From positions 1 to 21,451 of the forward strand of contig JAOXYB010101159.1 of assembly GCA_028565635.1 (NCBI GenBank): 21,451 bases of DNA. The letters are read 5' to 3'. The position numbers and the translations under genes are program-made. The notes under the pieces are model-generated. The model was given only the letters and a program-made list of their open reading frames with translations, was not told the origin of the DNA and made no database searches. This DNA is from Phoronis ovalis (Eukaryota; Phoronida; Phoronidae). This document shows, in pieces, positions 1 through 9,212 of this stretch (the first letter of the stretch is position 1; every line of letters begins with the position of its first letter).

Positions 1-1080
1 ATATAAACACACTCTCTAACGGCACACAACCGGGTCCTGCTCATCAACAGCTTTTCATGTTGTCGGTCCCGGTTGTAAGCCGTACATGTGTAAGGGTTTC
101 TGAAGTGGAATGTCCTGATGGGTGCCAATGTTTCTTTCTACTTATTTGTATTTTTATGACGGTCGTCTACACGTGCACAGTTCGTCCTTGGATACATATA
201 ACTATAACCATGCGATTATACTGTAGTTTAAGAGTATTCGTAAATTTTGTACCTACCCATGTCCATTTGTTATGTACACATTAGGCATCTTTGGTCATAT
301 TTTACAGACGTCATCTCATTTTAGATGAAAATATGCTTCACAATTGAATTAATATGCTTTAATCTTGATACGGATAAAATATGAGTGCATATATGCCTGA
401 TAATTTGAGTAATTGCACTTTTTATGAAAAAAATCACTAGTCGCTGGTTTAAATAAAAGGAAACTATCACATTCTATGTATACTTACAAATTAAAAATTA
501 AATTAAAAAATTAAAAATACAATTGATTTCTGTGTCACATATCTAAGAAAAGAATAAACGCCAAAGCGATTCATTTAAAATTTAACATAATTGTCTGCTG
601 AAAATAATTTAACATGTAAACTTAAACAAGGGAATTGCGTGTAATAGAAATGTTTTGAATCTAGATAATGCAATCTGATTAGCTCCAAGTAAAAGCAAGC
701 ATACTTAATTTGCAGGGTTTTTTTTATTTCACCTCGAAAAATGTTCATTAATCGTGTCATTTGCCATTCACAGCTCGATCAGTTTGCAATTGCCGGTATA
801 GGCGTTTATACCTGTGTAAACTGAAGTGGCATAACTGCAGCTTTTTCAAAAACACTTAAGTTTTCGTTCCAATATTTCCATATTAATTATGTTTATGTTT
901 TGCAGTTGCGACAACAGGTGTCACTGTTGTATAAGTAATCCAGATGCAAGGTAATAAATCTTATATAGTTTTATTTGATGTATATTGGGCATGACGTGGC
1001 TTTCTACAAAATAATGTGTATATCTCTAATAGCAATAATTTCGAGCACGTGATCAAATACAATACTTGGATAATCAGTTC
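1..1080. other. AT-rich flank, no gene recognised
   Basis: I see no convincing coding exon, RNA gene or mobile-element terminus here. The short open frame at 57-284 has no recognisable domain. The stretch around 480-530 is simple A/T sequence. It lies downstream of the 3' end of the CTHRC1-like gene, so the part nearest 1080 may include its cleavage region. Confidence 0.5.
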
Positions 1081-1088
1081 AGTTAGCA

Positions 1089-1094
1089 TTTATT
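1089..1094 (-). promoter_or_regulatory. candidate polyadenylation signal AATAAA of the CTHRC1-like gene
   Basis: TTTATT on the plus strand reads AATAAA on the gene strand, about 43 bases beyond the stop codon at 1137-1139. A TG-rich stretch follows further downstream (about 1030-1060), as expected of a cleavage site. That gives an unusually short 3' UTR. The motif is common in AT-rich DNA, so this rests on position. Confidence 0.5.
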
Positions 1095-1136
1095 AACTTA
1101 AACGAGACTGGAATCTCCGTTATGACGTGATGCCCG

Positions 1137-1279
1137 TTATATCTCCTCAGCAATGATTCTAGACACAGAAAATGAACCCGTGTAGGCGTCACCCAATGAA
1201 AAAGGTGGGGTGTTACAACTTCCGACCTCAAAATTGATCTGAACGGTTCCCGCTGGAATTCCTTCACAGATTCCTTCAA
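1137..1279 (-). CDS. CTHRC1: CTHRC1-like coding exon 5 (C-terminus and stop)
   Basis: A 143-nt exon from acceptor TTTATTACAG|TTGAAGG to a TAA stop at 1137-1139, entering at phase 1. It encodes EGICEGIPAGTVQINFEVGS, then a Cys, and ends in SFSVSRIIAEEI. This matches CTHRC1 EGLCEGI, the GTC segment and SVSRIIIEELP. The family's WVGTC segment is altered (FEVGSC), so the Trp is lost. Confidence 0.85.
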
Positions 1280-4200
1280 CTGTAATAAATTATATGATAC
1301 TTAGTTATTTATAAAAGAGTTGCTGGTTAATGTGGCAGTTAACATATTTTACTATCGTTGCAACGACATGCGGCCCTGTGGTATAGTCGCATTTTATAAT
1401 AAGGACATTAGTTATGCAGCAAAGCGGAAACATTCAATTTTCAGAACGCGAACGTGATGATAGGATAATGATGTAGATTAAACATTCACAAAGACTCCCG
1501 CTGCTGTTCAAGCTAATGGGATAATGTATTTATGCATAACAAAGGCACTCATTACAAAGTGCGACGTGACCAGCTAAATACCATTATATCACAGCGTCGC
1601 ATTTCTTTGCAAATGATTGTAAAGCCTAAGCTTGACACCTGTCTTTACATGTTTCATGCTTAGATAAATGCGTTCATTGCAAAATGCGAAGTTACTGGTT
1701 AAGTACCACTATACCACAGGGTCGCATTTCGTTGCAAACGGTTCGAAACACCTACCCTTTCACGCGAAATTTTGTTGGAACATGCGTACCCACTTTCATA
1801 TTGACTGCCCCCTGGGAGCTTGACACCTGTCTTTATACGCAACGTTCTGGCATAAGAGTAGCCTACAATGGCCATAACTGGCGCCAGAATTGTTTATTTT
1901 TGACAAAGGGATATCAACTCACAATATGGGTTCTTTTACACAGCGATAATAATGTATTCAAATTGCATATTATACGCTTTCTACACACACTACGTCAAAA
2001 ATATACATAAACGAGCATAAAAGCGATATTATAAACGTGGAATAAATATAAAGAATACAATCAGCCGAAGCATGTCAGCCAGGCAATGGACACACCACTA
2101 GGATCACTCTTAATCATATGACAAATGTTTTGTGGTTTTACACACACATAAACTCGGCACACACTTCTCCAAAAATCTTCACATGCTGTTTTCAAGTACA
2201 CTATGAAGGATAGTTAAATATCACAGCTTCGTTTTCTTTAAATTATTACAGCGGTGCTAATATATCTTTACCATAAAACGTTCTTAAGTTCATTACTAAC
2301 TGAGGAACTACATTACATAATTTCCCTACATAACTTCCTAAACATGTTCTGAGAGTTACTCCATAAAAACATCACGAAAAATGGAATAATTTGTATTAAG
2401 ATTTATAATGATTATTAACAAAAAAAATCTGAATAGTAATGTCATTATTACTAATAAATTATAAAAGTATTTTTAAGTTATATATCAAACGTTAATAAAA
2501 GGAATAAATATATGACTATTAATGTAAATGTCAATATAAAAAAATAATATTATTTAAAATTAATATTAATACATATAATTAAAAGGAGCTGGAAAAAATA
2601 AACTGATGTATCACGTATCAGCTTCTAACTTTTGGGGTGACAGCGTGACAGTGTGACAGTGTGAGGTATCTCATGTAACACCTAACCTATTAGCTTCTAA
2701 CTTTTGGCGTGACAGCGTAACAGATAGTGGTGTTGTGTATCAACTTGCAACTGTTGATGCGACAACGTGACAGTGTGACAGTGTTAATAAGTGTGTTTGT
2801 AGCAGGAAAAGATCACATTTTTGAAGCTCATCCAAGAAAAATAGAAGAAAGACTTCCAAACAGATAAAGCAATTGGGGAACATGGAAAACTCTGCAGTGA
2901 CATCGGTTCTGTTTAGCTAGGTTGTCCTTACTTTACAAAATAGATCGTGTCTGAAGCAATTCCAAGAACAAAAGAATAAAATCTTGGTAAAAAAATTCAG
3001 AATGTCCTTGGATGGACCCAACTGGCATGTTGGATACAAAACATGTAAGCTGACTTGTGTAGAAAGGTGTATAGAAAGCACACACAAGAAACAAGAAAAT
3101 CTTTGTAAAAAAATGCTGCAGGTGCTGGGCAAAACAATATGTCTGATTGTTATTTTCTTGGCTGTAAAAATATGTTTAGGCTGCAGAGCTGGAGAGTATA
3201 AAGTTTCCATCCACAAAATGAACCGTGTTTATGTTTTTACGCTTTTGAAACGTTTCCAAGAAAAATAATAAACTCAGTCCAAGACCTAACGAGTAATACG
3301 TACAAACATGTTTGTCTACAATTGTTCTCTTACTTTTTAGAAGAGTATATTAAGCATTTCCAAAAAGTAGAAAAATTGCCTTGCAAAATATGGCTATCGT
3401 TTTTTCCAAAAATATGTTTTTTATTTAATAAATCTATCATTTTGAAGCTCTCCCAAGAACAAGTCTTGCAATCGATCAGATAAAACTACAATTGGGGAAC
3501 AGGAAAAACTCTGCAGTGGTAACGGTTCTGTTTTGCTAGACGGCCCTTACTTTAAAAAATAGAACATATTTGAAGAAATTCCAAGAAACAAAGAATACAT
3601 TCTTAGTATAAATGTAGAATGTCCTTAGTTGGCCCCGACATAAATGTTTGCAGTAGGAAGAGTATTATAGACCAGAGAAATGTGGGTTACCTCCAATAAA
3701 AACACTAGCAAACACAAAAATATATCACGCGGTAGATCATGGTTGATGGACTAGGAAAACCAAAATAAATTCTTGGTAAAAACATGTAGCAAGTAATATG
3801 CAAAACATTTTTATCCTTAAAACATTAAACTGGGAATTAATTAAAACAGTTAAAGAAATGTCATATGGTTAGAATAAATCAGTATCAAGTGTATGCATAA
3901 ATATTTGACGCTGTCACAGTGTCAGTGTCACAGAGATATATATCGCTACCACCTTTCATCAGATGGCTTGTTCATACAGCTTTTTGTTAAATATAAAACA
4001 GTAATATTATAGAAAATTAAATTAAATTGTATGATTTATAAGTCATAAATTATTTTAATTATTATATATTAATAATATAAAAATTATATTTTTCCTGTTG
4101 TTGTTACGGAAGAAGTCCCTGTTCTGGAGATAAGTTGGACTGGCTGTTGTTGTTAGTCACATTTATGATATGATCTCTGCTGTTGCTAGAATTAGTGAAT

Positions 4201-7200
4201 GGTCATGTCCCGAGGGTCAGGCAACACTGAATCTGGTAGTTGGCAATTGTCCATAGTTGAGACTGAGCATGGATTTTAATAACAGATTTTAATAAAAGGT
4301 CTGGCTGCTGATAATTATGTGTTAAATCCATGTACACCATGAATAAAGATAAGACGAAAGATGCAGGTGTACAAAGCACACAAAAGTAACAGAGGATGTG
4401 CTTACATATATAGAATACTACAAAACATGGAAGGCCTGACAAATTTAACATTTCGCAGATATACGGTAAACATGCAGAACAAAAAAACATTTTTTTGGTT
4501 CCTGTCCTCAGCTCATGTTGCACATTTTTAAAAAGTTATATTAGTCATTATTTACATATTTAAGAGCAAACACAATTTTCCCTTGAGTATAATGCTGTTA
4601 ACATAGTTGCACTGCGAACTGCTGAAATTTCTAAGAAAAACGAAATATAACTAAACGATAGGTAGAGCTCAATGATTGTTTTTTTCATATTTAGTGATAA
4701 CATTATTAGTTTATCAAATCAAATCAATTCAGTTTATTTAAAGTCAGTTTGAGCATAACAGACAAACACTAGCTATAGGCTAATATCACTGACTGTGTAA
4801 GTTTATTGCAAATAGGTAGTACAGTTACATAATTTATAGAACATGCTGAGAAGGTATTACCTACAACCTACATAATCTCACCTCAGGTGACAGAGACAAG
4901 TTGTGGTTAATGGAAATTAGCAGTAGTGTGTTTGAACAACAATGGCCACTCCAAGTTAGCTGGGAACATTTTTAGAAAGTTGGTCAGTTATGTAAGGAAG
5001 TTGTGTAACGTAGTTCCTCAGTTAGGTAATGAACTTAAGAACCTTTTATGGTAAAGGTAGATTAGTACACCTGTAACACCATGTGAATTTGACAAAATAT
5101 AACGTTGGTTATTTCAGCTGCCGATATGACTACTTAAGGTATCCGTAATCAACTTGTATGTTGTGAACAATTTATACCTGGGCTCCGCCACAATAAATGA
5201 CCAAAAAATTCACTATTTCCAGGTTAGCTTGGGTTATAATCAGTTGAAAAAAAGTAAAATGGATTTCTGCATACTTCGATTTCAATAGGTGATAGTTAAT
5301 AAAGGCAATTCAAGTTGTAAGATAACTTACTGGCTGTATGCCTATGAATATTATCAGCAACACCTTGCCACATCATTGCCTCAATAGTAGCCGGATTTGT
5401 ACATTCATGTCCATTAAACTTAAAGAACCAGCGGTTACATCTGCTAGGTGTCATCATTCTGGTGTTACCGTAATATGTAACACGCAGTCCCGTCTGGTTG
5501 TAGTGTTTCTGGAAGATTACCACCTTAAACAGAGATAACATCACAAGTCAACACATTGAACATGTTTCTGTGCCACAGTTCAATCTAATAATAATATGGG
5601 CTTAAACTATATTGAAATATCCTATTTAGCGTACAAGAAAAACATTTAATGCATAATGTATGGTGACAACTGAACTGATTCAGTACTTAAAAGTTTACAG
5701 TAATTTGCAATATTCATTGTTAAGGGATTCTGATAAAAAGATAAATGTTACGTATTCCGTGCATACTCTTATAATTCCTGCGTCAATCTCACTCTCTTCC
5801 GGCCAGGTATATTGCCTGATGTTTCTTGTAGGGAATGAACCAAGGGCACCTGAAACGTTTAGCACGTGCATGTATATGGCCATCGCAATAAGACACTGGA
5901 ATATAGGGCAAGTTCCAATGCAAGGTAAACTATAGTATTTAATTACTTTAGCAGTTCCTTGCTAACACAGAGTTTTAAAACATATACAAACTATAGTTTA
6001 CCCGAAGGTTACAGTGTGTGTACATAAAATACTGTGTCTCGAATTATTATTATAAATCACAATACTAATAATGAAATATTGATTGAGACTGCTGATACAC
6101 TGAATGACAATACATCAAGGTAAACAAATAGAACACTTATTACCATACGCGTTTGCAACGACATGCAACCCCGTGATGTATATGTATTTATTGCTCATAA
6201 ATAGCTAAATAGAGATCATAGTACCACATGCCATAATACCACGGCAGTAGTGCAAACCAAAAGATAGGTACTTGTTAAAATAAGCTCAATAAGTCACACA
6301 ATGTATAATGTTACACGACACATACATTTTACAACATATATCGTAAAGTGGTTATGTTGTCTTCGCCTAAGGTGCCAATTTATGGTTACAATTTACTTGC
6401 ATTAAGGATAAGTATTACAGTCGTAAAAAGAATTAGATTTTATTCACACTGCGCTTTGATGTAGCCAATGACAAACAAAAATGAATGGTAGGAAGAAAAA
6501 AAAGGTTACCAACTTACTTTTTGAGATTTTTGAACCGTTATTTTACGTCATTTTACATTCCTTTCAATGGCGTTGGAGGGGGGATGTTCCATATCCTGTA
6601 TTCGGCGTGGGTCTGGTGCCCGCTTAAGGACCCTTAAACTCTTTTTTAAGTATTATTTCCTGCATGTTGGTACATTTTGAGCATAAAATCACTTTTCAAA
6701 ATTGACTATAAAATAATTTTTTATCGTATGGTACAAAAAAATCAATATTGCGTGCGACGAACTCCGGTGTCAACAGTGCCATATATGCAAGATACGTTAA
6801 GCAGATTATTCTCTTTTCTGTTTGTTTTGGGGTTTCAAAATTGTTGAGTTCATAACTCGTTGACTTTGCTTCCCACTATTGGGCACTACTGCTGTGCATG
6901 TTTATTGAAAAACAAATATTATGATTAACATTATTTGACCAGTAGGCGGCAGTATAATTCATTTACAACAAACAAGCAAATAATTCACCTTCTTCTATGT
7001 TAAAGTAAACATTTAACGTACTTTGTTACAAGGACAATTATACATAAAAAAGACAATTGATATCAAGCCACCTGTGATATTTGTTAATTTAGAAACATTA
7101 ACTGACAAATCGCAAATTATTACCATGGCAACCGTATTTGCGCAAAATTAATAAACGTTATTAAGAAATCTTAAAAATAGATAAGACGACATCAGCGTAA

Positions 7201-8082
7201 GCAAGGTCCAAAATTTGCATTAATATGTTGAATAGTTTATAAATTATAATTTAGGAAAATTATGTAATACTTGTATAAAACAAATAGACAAAATGCTACA
7301 GGATTGCACTGACAAAAGTGTTTGATCATAAATTCGTGATGGATTATAAAATTTGATGCATCTACTAGACATATACCATCTACATGAGTCAACACTAATA
7401 GTAAAAGAAATTGTTAGAAACCAGGGATAACCACCCTGATTTGCTTTACGTTTGTCCACCAAAAATCTTCTTTTAGCTAAATGACTTAGATAGATCACGT
7501 TTTTAAACATGCCTATGTTGTGTGCCCGATAATATAAAAGAAAAAAACAGATCGATGGCATTTAAGACAATGAAGACAAAGACGTGTAGTGTATCTTAGA
7601 GGGAAAGACAGATATTATATTGTTTGATCAGAGATGACAACCGTAGTGGCCGAAAGTTGTAGACATTAAGAACAACAGTATAGTATTTGCATCATAAGAA
7701 TGCGAGGAATAGAAAAACTATGCCACTAACATTCCGATACATGTTTCTCCTTTTTCTCCAGTGTCTCCCTTTTCGCCTCTTTCTCCCTGAATTCCATCAC
7801 GACCATCACGTCCTGCTGGACCTATCACACAACTTCCGGTCAACTGAAATTTGATTATACATCCTTAACTACCTGAGCTCTTATATTTAACGGATAAAAA
7901 TTAACATGTAAACTTTAAATCCACAATTACAAAATAAATCGTAATAATCAACTGTAATAAATCTTTTTGATTTATTTACTAGGAAATAATAACAAATATT
8001 TTACCTGAGCATCACACTCATGGTTGGCACTGCAGCTAATCAACAAAATTAGCAAACATGTATTTCTATTCATAAACGCCAT
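1137..8082 (-). CDS. CTHRC1: CTHRC1-like secreted collagen-repeat protein (5 exons, 199 aa)
   Basis: Coding exons in transcript order are 8082-8005, 7843-7741, 5849-5767, 5523-5331 and 1279-1137. They total 600 nt, and every GT-AG junction keeps phase. The protein has a signal peptide (about residues 1-20, hydrophobic core CLLILLISC), nine Gly-X-Y triplets (Gly34 to Gly58), a linker Cys61, and a C-terminal domain. That domain matches CTHRC1 at RWFFKFNGHEC, the following IEA, EGICEGI and SVSRII. In vertebrates CTHRC1 is a secreted, trimeric extracellular-matrix glycoprotein linked to TGF-beta and Wnt/PCP signalling; the role of this invertebrate relative is unknown. It is shorter than human CTHRC1 (243 aa), and several cysteines I recall as conserved are missing. 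The start chosen is the ATG directly before the hydrophobic segment. Intron 4 (about 4 kb) holds mobile elements. No transcript evidence is available here. Confidence 0.88.
1351..1392 (-). repeat. dispersed repeat end (CACAGGG...GCATGTCGTTGCAA family)
   Basis: Read on the minus strand, this is TATACCACAGGGCCGCATGT then CGTTGCAACGATAG, the same motif as the plus-strand copies at 1579-1620 and 1703-1744. The opposed orientation suggests inverted ends of a small mobile element, but I could not fix its termini. Confidence 0.5.
1548..1840 (+). repeat. direct repeat pair in intron 4
   Basis: The segment at about 1548-1645 recurs at about 1670-1840. Shared landmarks are a degenerate TTCATTNCAAARTGCG, TACCAYTATAYCACAGNGTC, GCATTTCNTTGCAAA and GCTTGACACCTGTCTTTA. 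The second copy has about 60 extra bases before the last landmark. The central GCATTTCNTTGCAAA motif belongs to a dispersed family also present at 1351-1392, 6142-6180 and 16608-16652. Confidence 0.6.
2617..2790 (+). repeat. short tandem array rich in TGACAG(C/T)G
   Basis: Three imperfect units begin at about 2620, 2693 and 2740. Each has a GCTTCTAACTTTTGG-like head followed by GTGACAGCGTGACAGTG. The tail itself repeats every 10 bases or so. An inverted relative occurs at about 3905-3935. Confidence 0.6.
2812..3640 (+). repeat. diverged direct repeats inside the inverted-repeat element
   Basis: A segment of roughly 200 bp at about 2812-3030 recurs at about 3432-3640. Shared pieces include CAATTGGGGAACA, AAAACTCTGCAGTG, CGGTTCTGTTT, ATTCCAAGAA and AGAATGTCCTTRG. 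Both copies are diverged by substitutions and small gaps. The open frames crossing this zone (2917-3216 minus, 2984-3268 plus) lie within the repeat and resemble no known protein. Confidence 0.55.
5331..5523 (-). CDS. CTHRC1: CTHRC1-like coding exon 4 (core of C-terminal domain)
   Basis: A 193-nt exon from acceptor TTTAAG|GTGG to donor GCCA|GTAAGT, phase 0 to phase 1. It carries the most diagnostic motif, CNRWFFKFNGHEC, followed by PATIEAMMW, matching [20 protein letters not shown] of CTHRC1, and then NIHRHTA matching NIHRTS. The upstream strand VVIFQKHYNQTGLRV matches the family's CTFTKMRSNSALRV, but Val90 stands where the family has Cys. Confidence 0.88.
5767..5849 (-). CDS. CTHRC1: CTHRC1-like coding exon 3
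   Basis: An 83-nt exon from acceptor CGTTTCAG|GTGCC to donor AAGA|GTATGC, entering at phase 1 and leaving at phase 0. It encodes ALGSFPTRNIRQYTWPEE then SEIDAGIIR, aligning with the start of the CTHRC1 globular domain (recalled human pattern NYKQCSW, then GIDLGKIAEC). The family Cys after Gln is Tyr74 here. Confidence 0.8.
5850..7740 (-). other. CTHRC1-like intron 2
   Basis: AT-rich intronic sequence between coding exons 2 and 3. The only structure I see is the dispersed-repeat copy at 6142-6180 (minus orientation). The open frame at 7244-7561 has no recognisable domain. Confidence 0.6.
6142..6180 (-). repeat. copy of the dispersed TTGCAACGACATGC repeat
   Basis: GTTTGCAACGACATGCAACC matches the 1351-1392 copy, and in reverse complement the copies at 1579, 1703 and 16608. 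Its flanks differ from the other copies, so this is the shared end of a repeat family, not a local duplication. Confidence 0.45.
7741..7843 (-). CDS. CTHRC1: CTHRC1-like coding exon 2 (collagen triplets)
   Basis: A 103-nt exon from acceptor TTTCAG|TTG to donor ACAT|GTATCG, entering at phase 0 and leaving at phase 1. After LTGSCVI come nine uninterrupted Gly-X-Y triplets (GPAGRDGRDGIQG, then ERGEKGDTGEKGET). The triplets are rich in charged R, D, E and K and carry little proline. The donor is weak, but it gives the right phase and places a Cys at the exon 2-3 junction, matching the GEC that ends the CTHRC1 collagen segment. Confidence 0.85.
8005..8082 (-). CDS. CTHRC1: CTHRC1-like coding exon 1 (signal peptide)
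   Basis: Seventy-eight nt from ATG to a CAG|GTAAAA donor, 26 codons, phase 0. It encodes a short basic N-terminus (MAFMNRNT) followed by the hydrophobic run CLLILLISC and a polar end, NHECDAQ: a classical secretory signal peptide. A second ATG at codon 4 could also start the protein and still leave a usable signal. A TTTTCAG just upstream (about 8095-8101) could be the acceptor of a 5' UTR intron. The exon's upstream half lies in a 71-bp tandem duplication. Confidence 0.8.
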
Positions 8083-8192
8083 GTCCAATAATTCTCTGAA
8101 AACAAATTAATAAAGTTTCTTAGCAAACATGTATTTCTATTCATAAAAACCATGTCCAATAGTTGTCTGATAACAAATTAATAAAGTTTCTT
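8051..8192 (-). repeat. 71-bp tandem duplication over the CTHRC1-like start codon
   Basis: The 71 bases from 8051 recur from 8122 with few changes: AGCAAACATGTATTTCTATT begins both copies, and both contain the reverse complement of ATTGGACATGG. The promoter-proximal copy carries its own ATG in a GACATGG context followed by FMNRNTCLL. Because 71 is not a multiple of 3, that frame runs off and stops at a TGA overlapping the real start region instead of joining the signal peptide frame. Confidence 0.8.
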
Positions 8193-8950
8193 ACCAACAC
8201 GTAATGTTTGTGATTAACGGATATGCAGCACATTTTTGTTTCCTGAAATGAAAGATACCAACTATGTCCCTTTAGGCTGTTTAGATTGAGATATGGTTTT
8301 ATATTAAGTCTTTTAAGGAAAAGCTCAGCAAACATTAATTTAATAGATCTCAGCTTGTAAAGAGTGAAATTGTTTTACCCCTCCATCCAACTGATGTACA
8401 CACTTTTTAACCCCTTTTAGATGACGCCTAAATATTTCAGACGCTCTCCCTAAATTTGACCTCTCCTTCTTATAAGTTATGACCAGTCACTGAGCAACTA
8501 GCAAACAACAGTCACTGTTTGATGAGCAGTAATAATTATAAAAGTATCTCGAGTTTATAAAAACATTTATTAAGAGAACTAATGTGTGCTATTACAGAGC
8601 TTGTTCTTGCAGGACACGTGTACACAACGTGAGTAGTGACATTTGGTCAATCCAATCCTTAGTCTAAAAGGAGGCGGCTTTACTGGTTAAGTCAGATCAC
8701 TTAAAATAAACACAAGTATCAAAGACTATAACTACTGTGGAGCTTTATTTTGTTGCAAATGAATTCTATATTAAAACTAACAACAACTGTTCTAACTGCT
8801 TGTTTAATTTCCTTTGTTTATGAAAAAATCAGAAAAATCCACATTTAGCTAGGTGTAGTATATTAAAGTTGAGTACCTTAAGATAAAATGCTGTAAAATG
8901 TGCAGTTAATTGACGCAATGAAATTTTTAACGTTTATGCGTCATATTTAA
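8193..8950. other. intergenic region upstream of the CTHRC1-like gene
   Basis: This lies between the 5' end of the CTHRC1-like gene and the 3' side of the Rab27 block, so it should contain the CTHRC1-like promoter. A minus-strand CTTATAAG near 8470 is a possible TATA-like site, but I cannot place a transcription start. No gene is seen; the open frame at 8141-8335 is unremarkable. Confidence 0.4.
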
Positions 8951-8969
8951 CTAATGAATAAGAGAAAAA

Positions 8970-9212
8970 TTAATGGACCATTTCATCTCTATCGACTACC
9001 ACTTTTTGAGATGTACTTGTTAACCATGTTCTTATCCATTTCCATGCAGCCTGTCTGATTCCATATATGTCTAGTAATTTGTGGAGAAGTCTATGATGTG
9101 GAACATTATCAAATGCTTTAGAGAAATTTAATATGATCATAGTGGTCTTACTAGTAGACGGGTGGTGAAATTGTTGTATTCTCAAGCCAAATCGTAGTAT
9201 TAAATGAATCAA
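8970..9212 (-). pseudogene. non-LTR retrotransposon (LINE) reverse transcriptase fragment
   Basis: The minus-strand frame reads ILNFSKAFDNVPHHRLLHKL, then YGIRQAAWKWIRTWLTS and SQKVVVDRDEMVH. This is the palm segment of LINE reverse transcriptases, where the typical pattern is LDFSKAFDxVxHxxLLxKL, YGI and RTQ(R/K)VVVDG. The catalytic Asp before FSKAF is Asn here. No YADD-type box or endonuclease is attached. It is a dead fragment within copy 1 of the duplicated block; the adjoining downstream part of the same domain survives only in copy 2 at 18038-18205. Confidence 0.85.

Larger units (their letters stand above)
2246..5075. mobile_element. 2.8-kb element with ~100-bp terminal inverted repeats
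   Basis: The left arm (about 2246-2350) and the right arm (about 4970-5075) are reverse complements with scattered differences. A good block reads GTTCTTAAGTTCATTAC, then AACTGAGGAACTAC, on the left, with its complement on the right. Inside, AT-rich blocks (about 2400-2590 and 3990-4100) and TGACA-type repeats (2640-2790 against 3905-3935, inverted) also mirror each other, suggesting a foldback-like composite. No transposase was recognised, so it is non-autonomous or decayed. I could not define a target-site duplication. It lies in intron 4 of the CTHRC1-like gene. Confidence 0.6.

Noticed and set aside
57-284. 75-residue plus-strand open frame
   Set aside because: No recognisable domain and no splice context. 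It is cysteine- and hydrophobic-rich, as chance frames in AT-rich DNA often are.
2917-3268. Overlapping open frames on both strands, one with a hydrophobic segment
   Set aside because: Both lie in the direct-repeat core of the inverted-repeat element. The second repeat copy does not preserve the frames, and neither resembles a known protein.
4203-4523. 106-residue minus-strand open frame
   Set aside because: Inside intron 4 of the CTHRC1-like gene and within the repeat element. No family motif and no matching splice sites.
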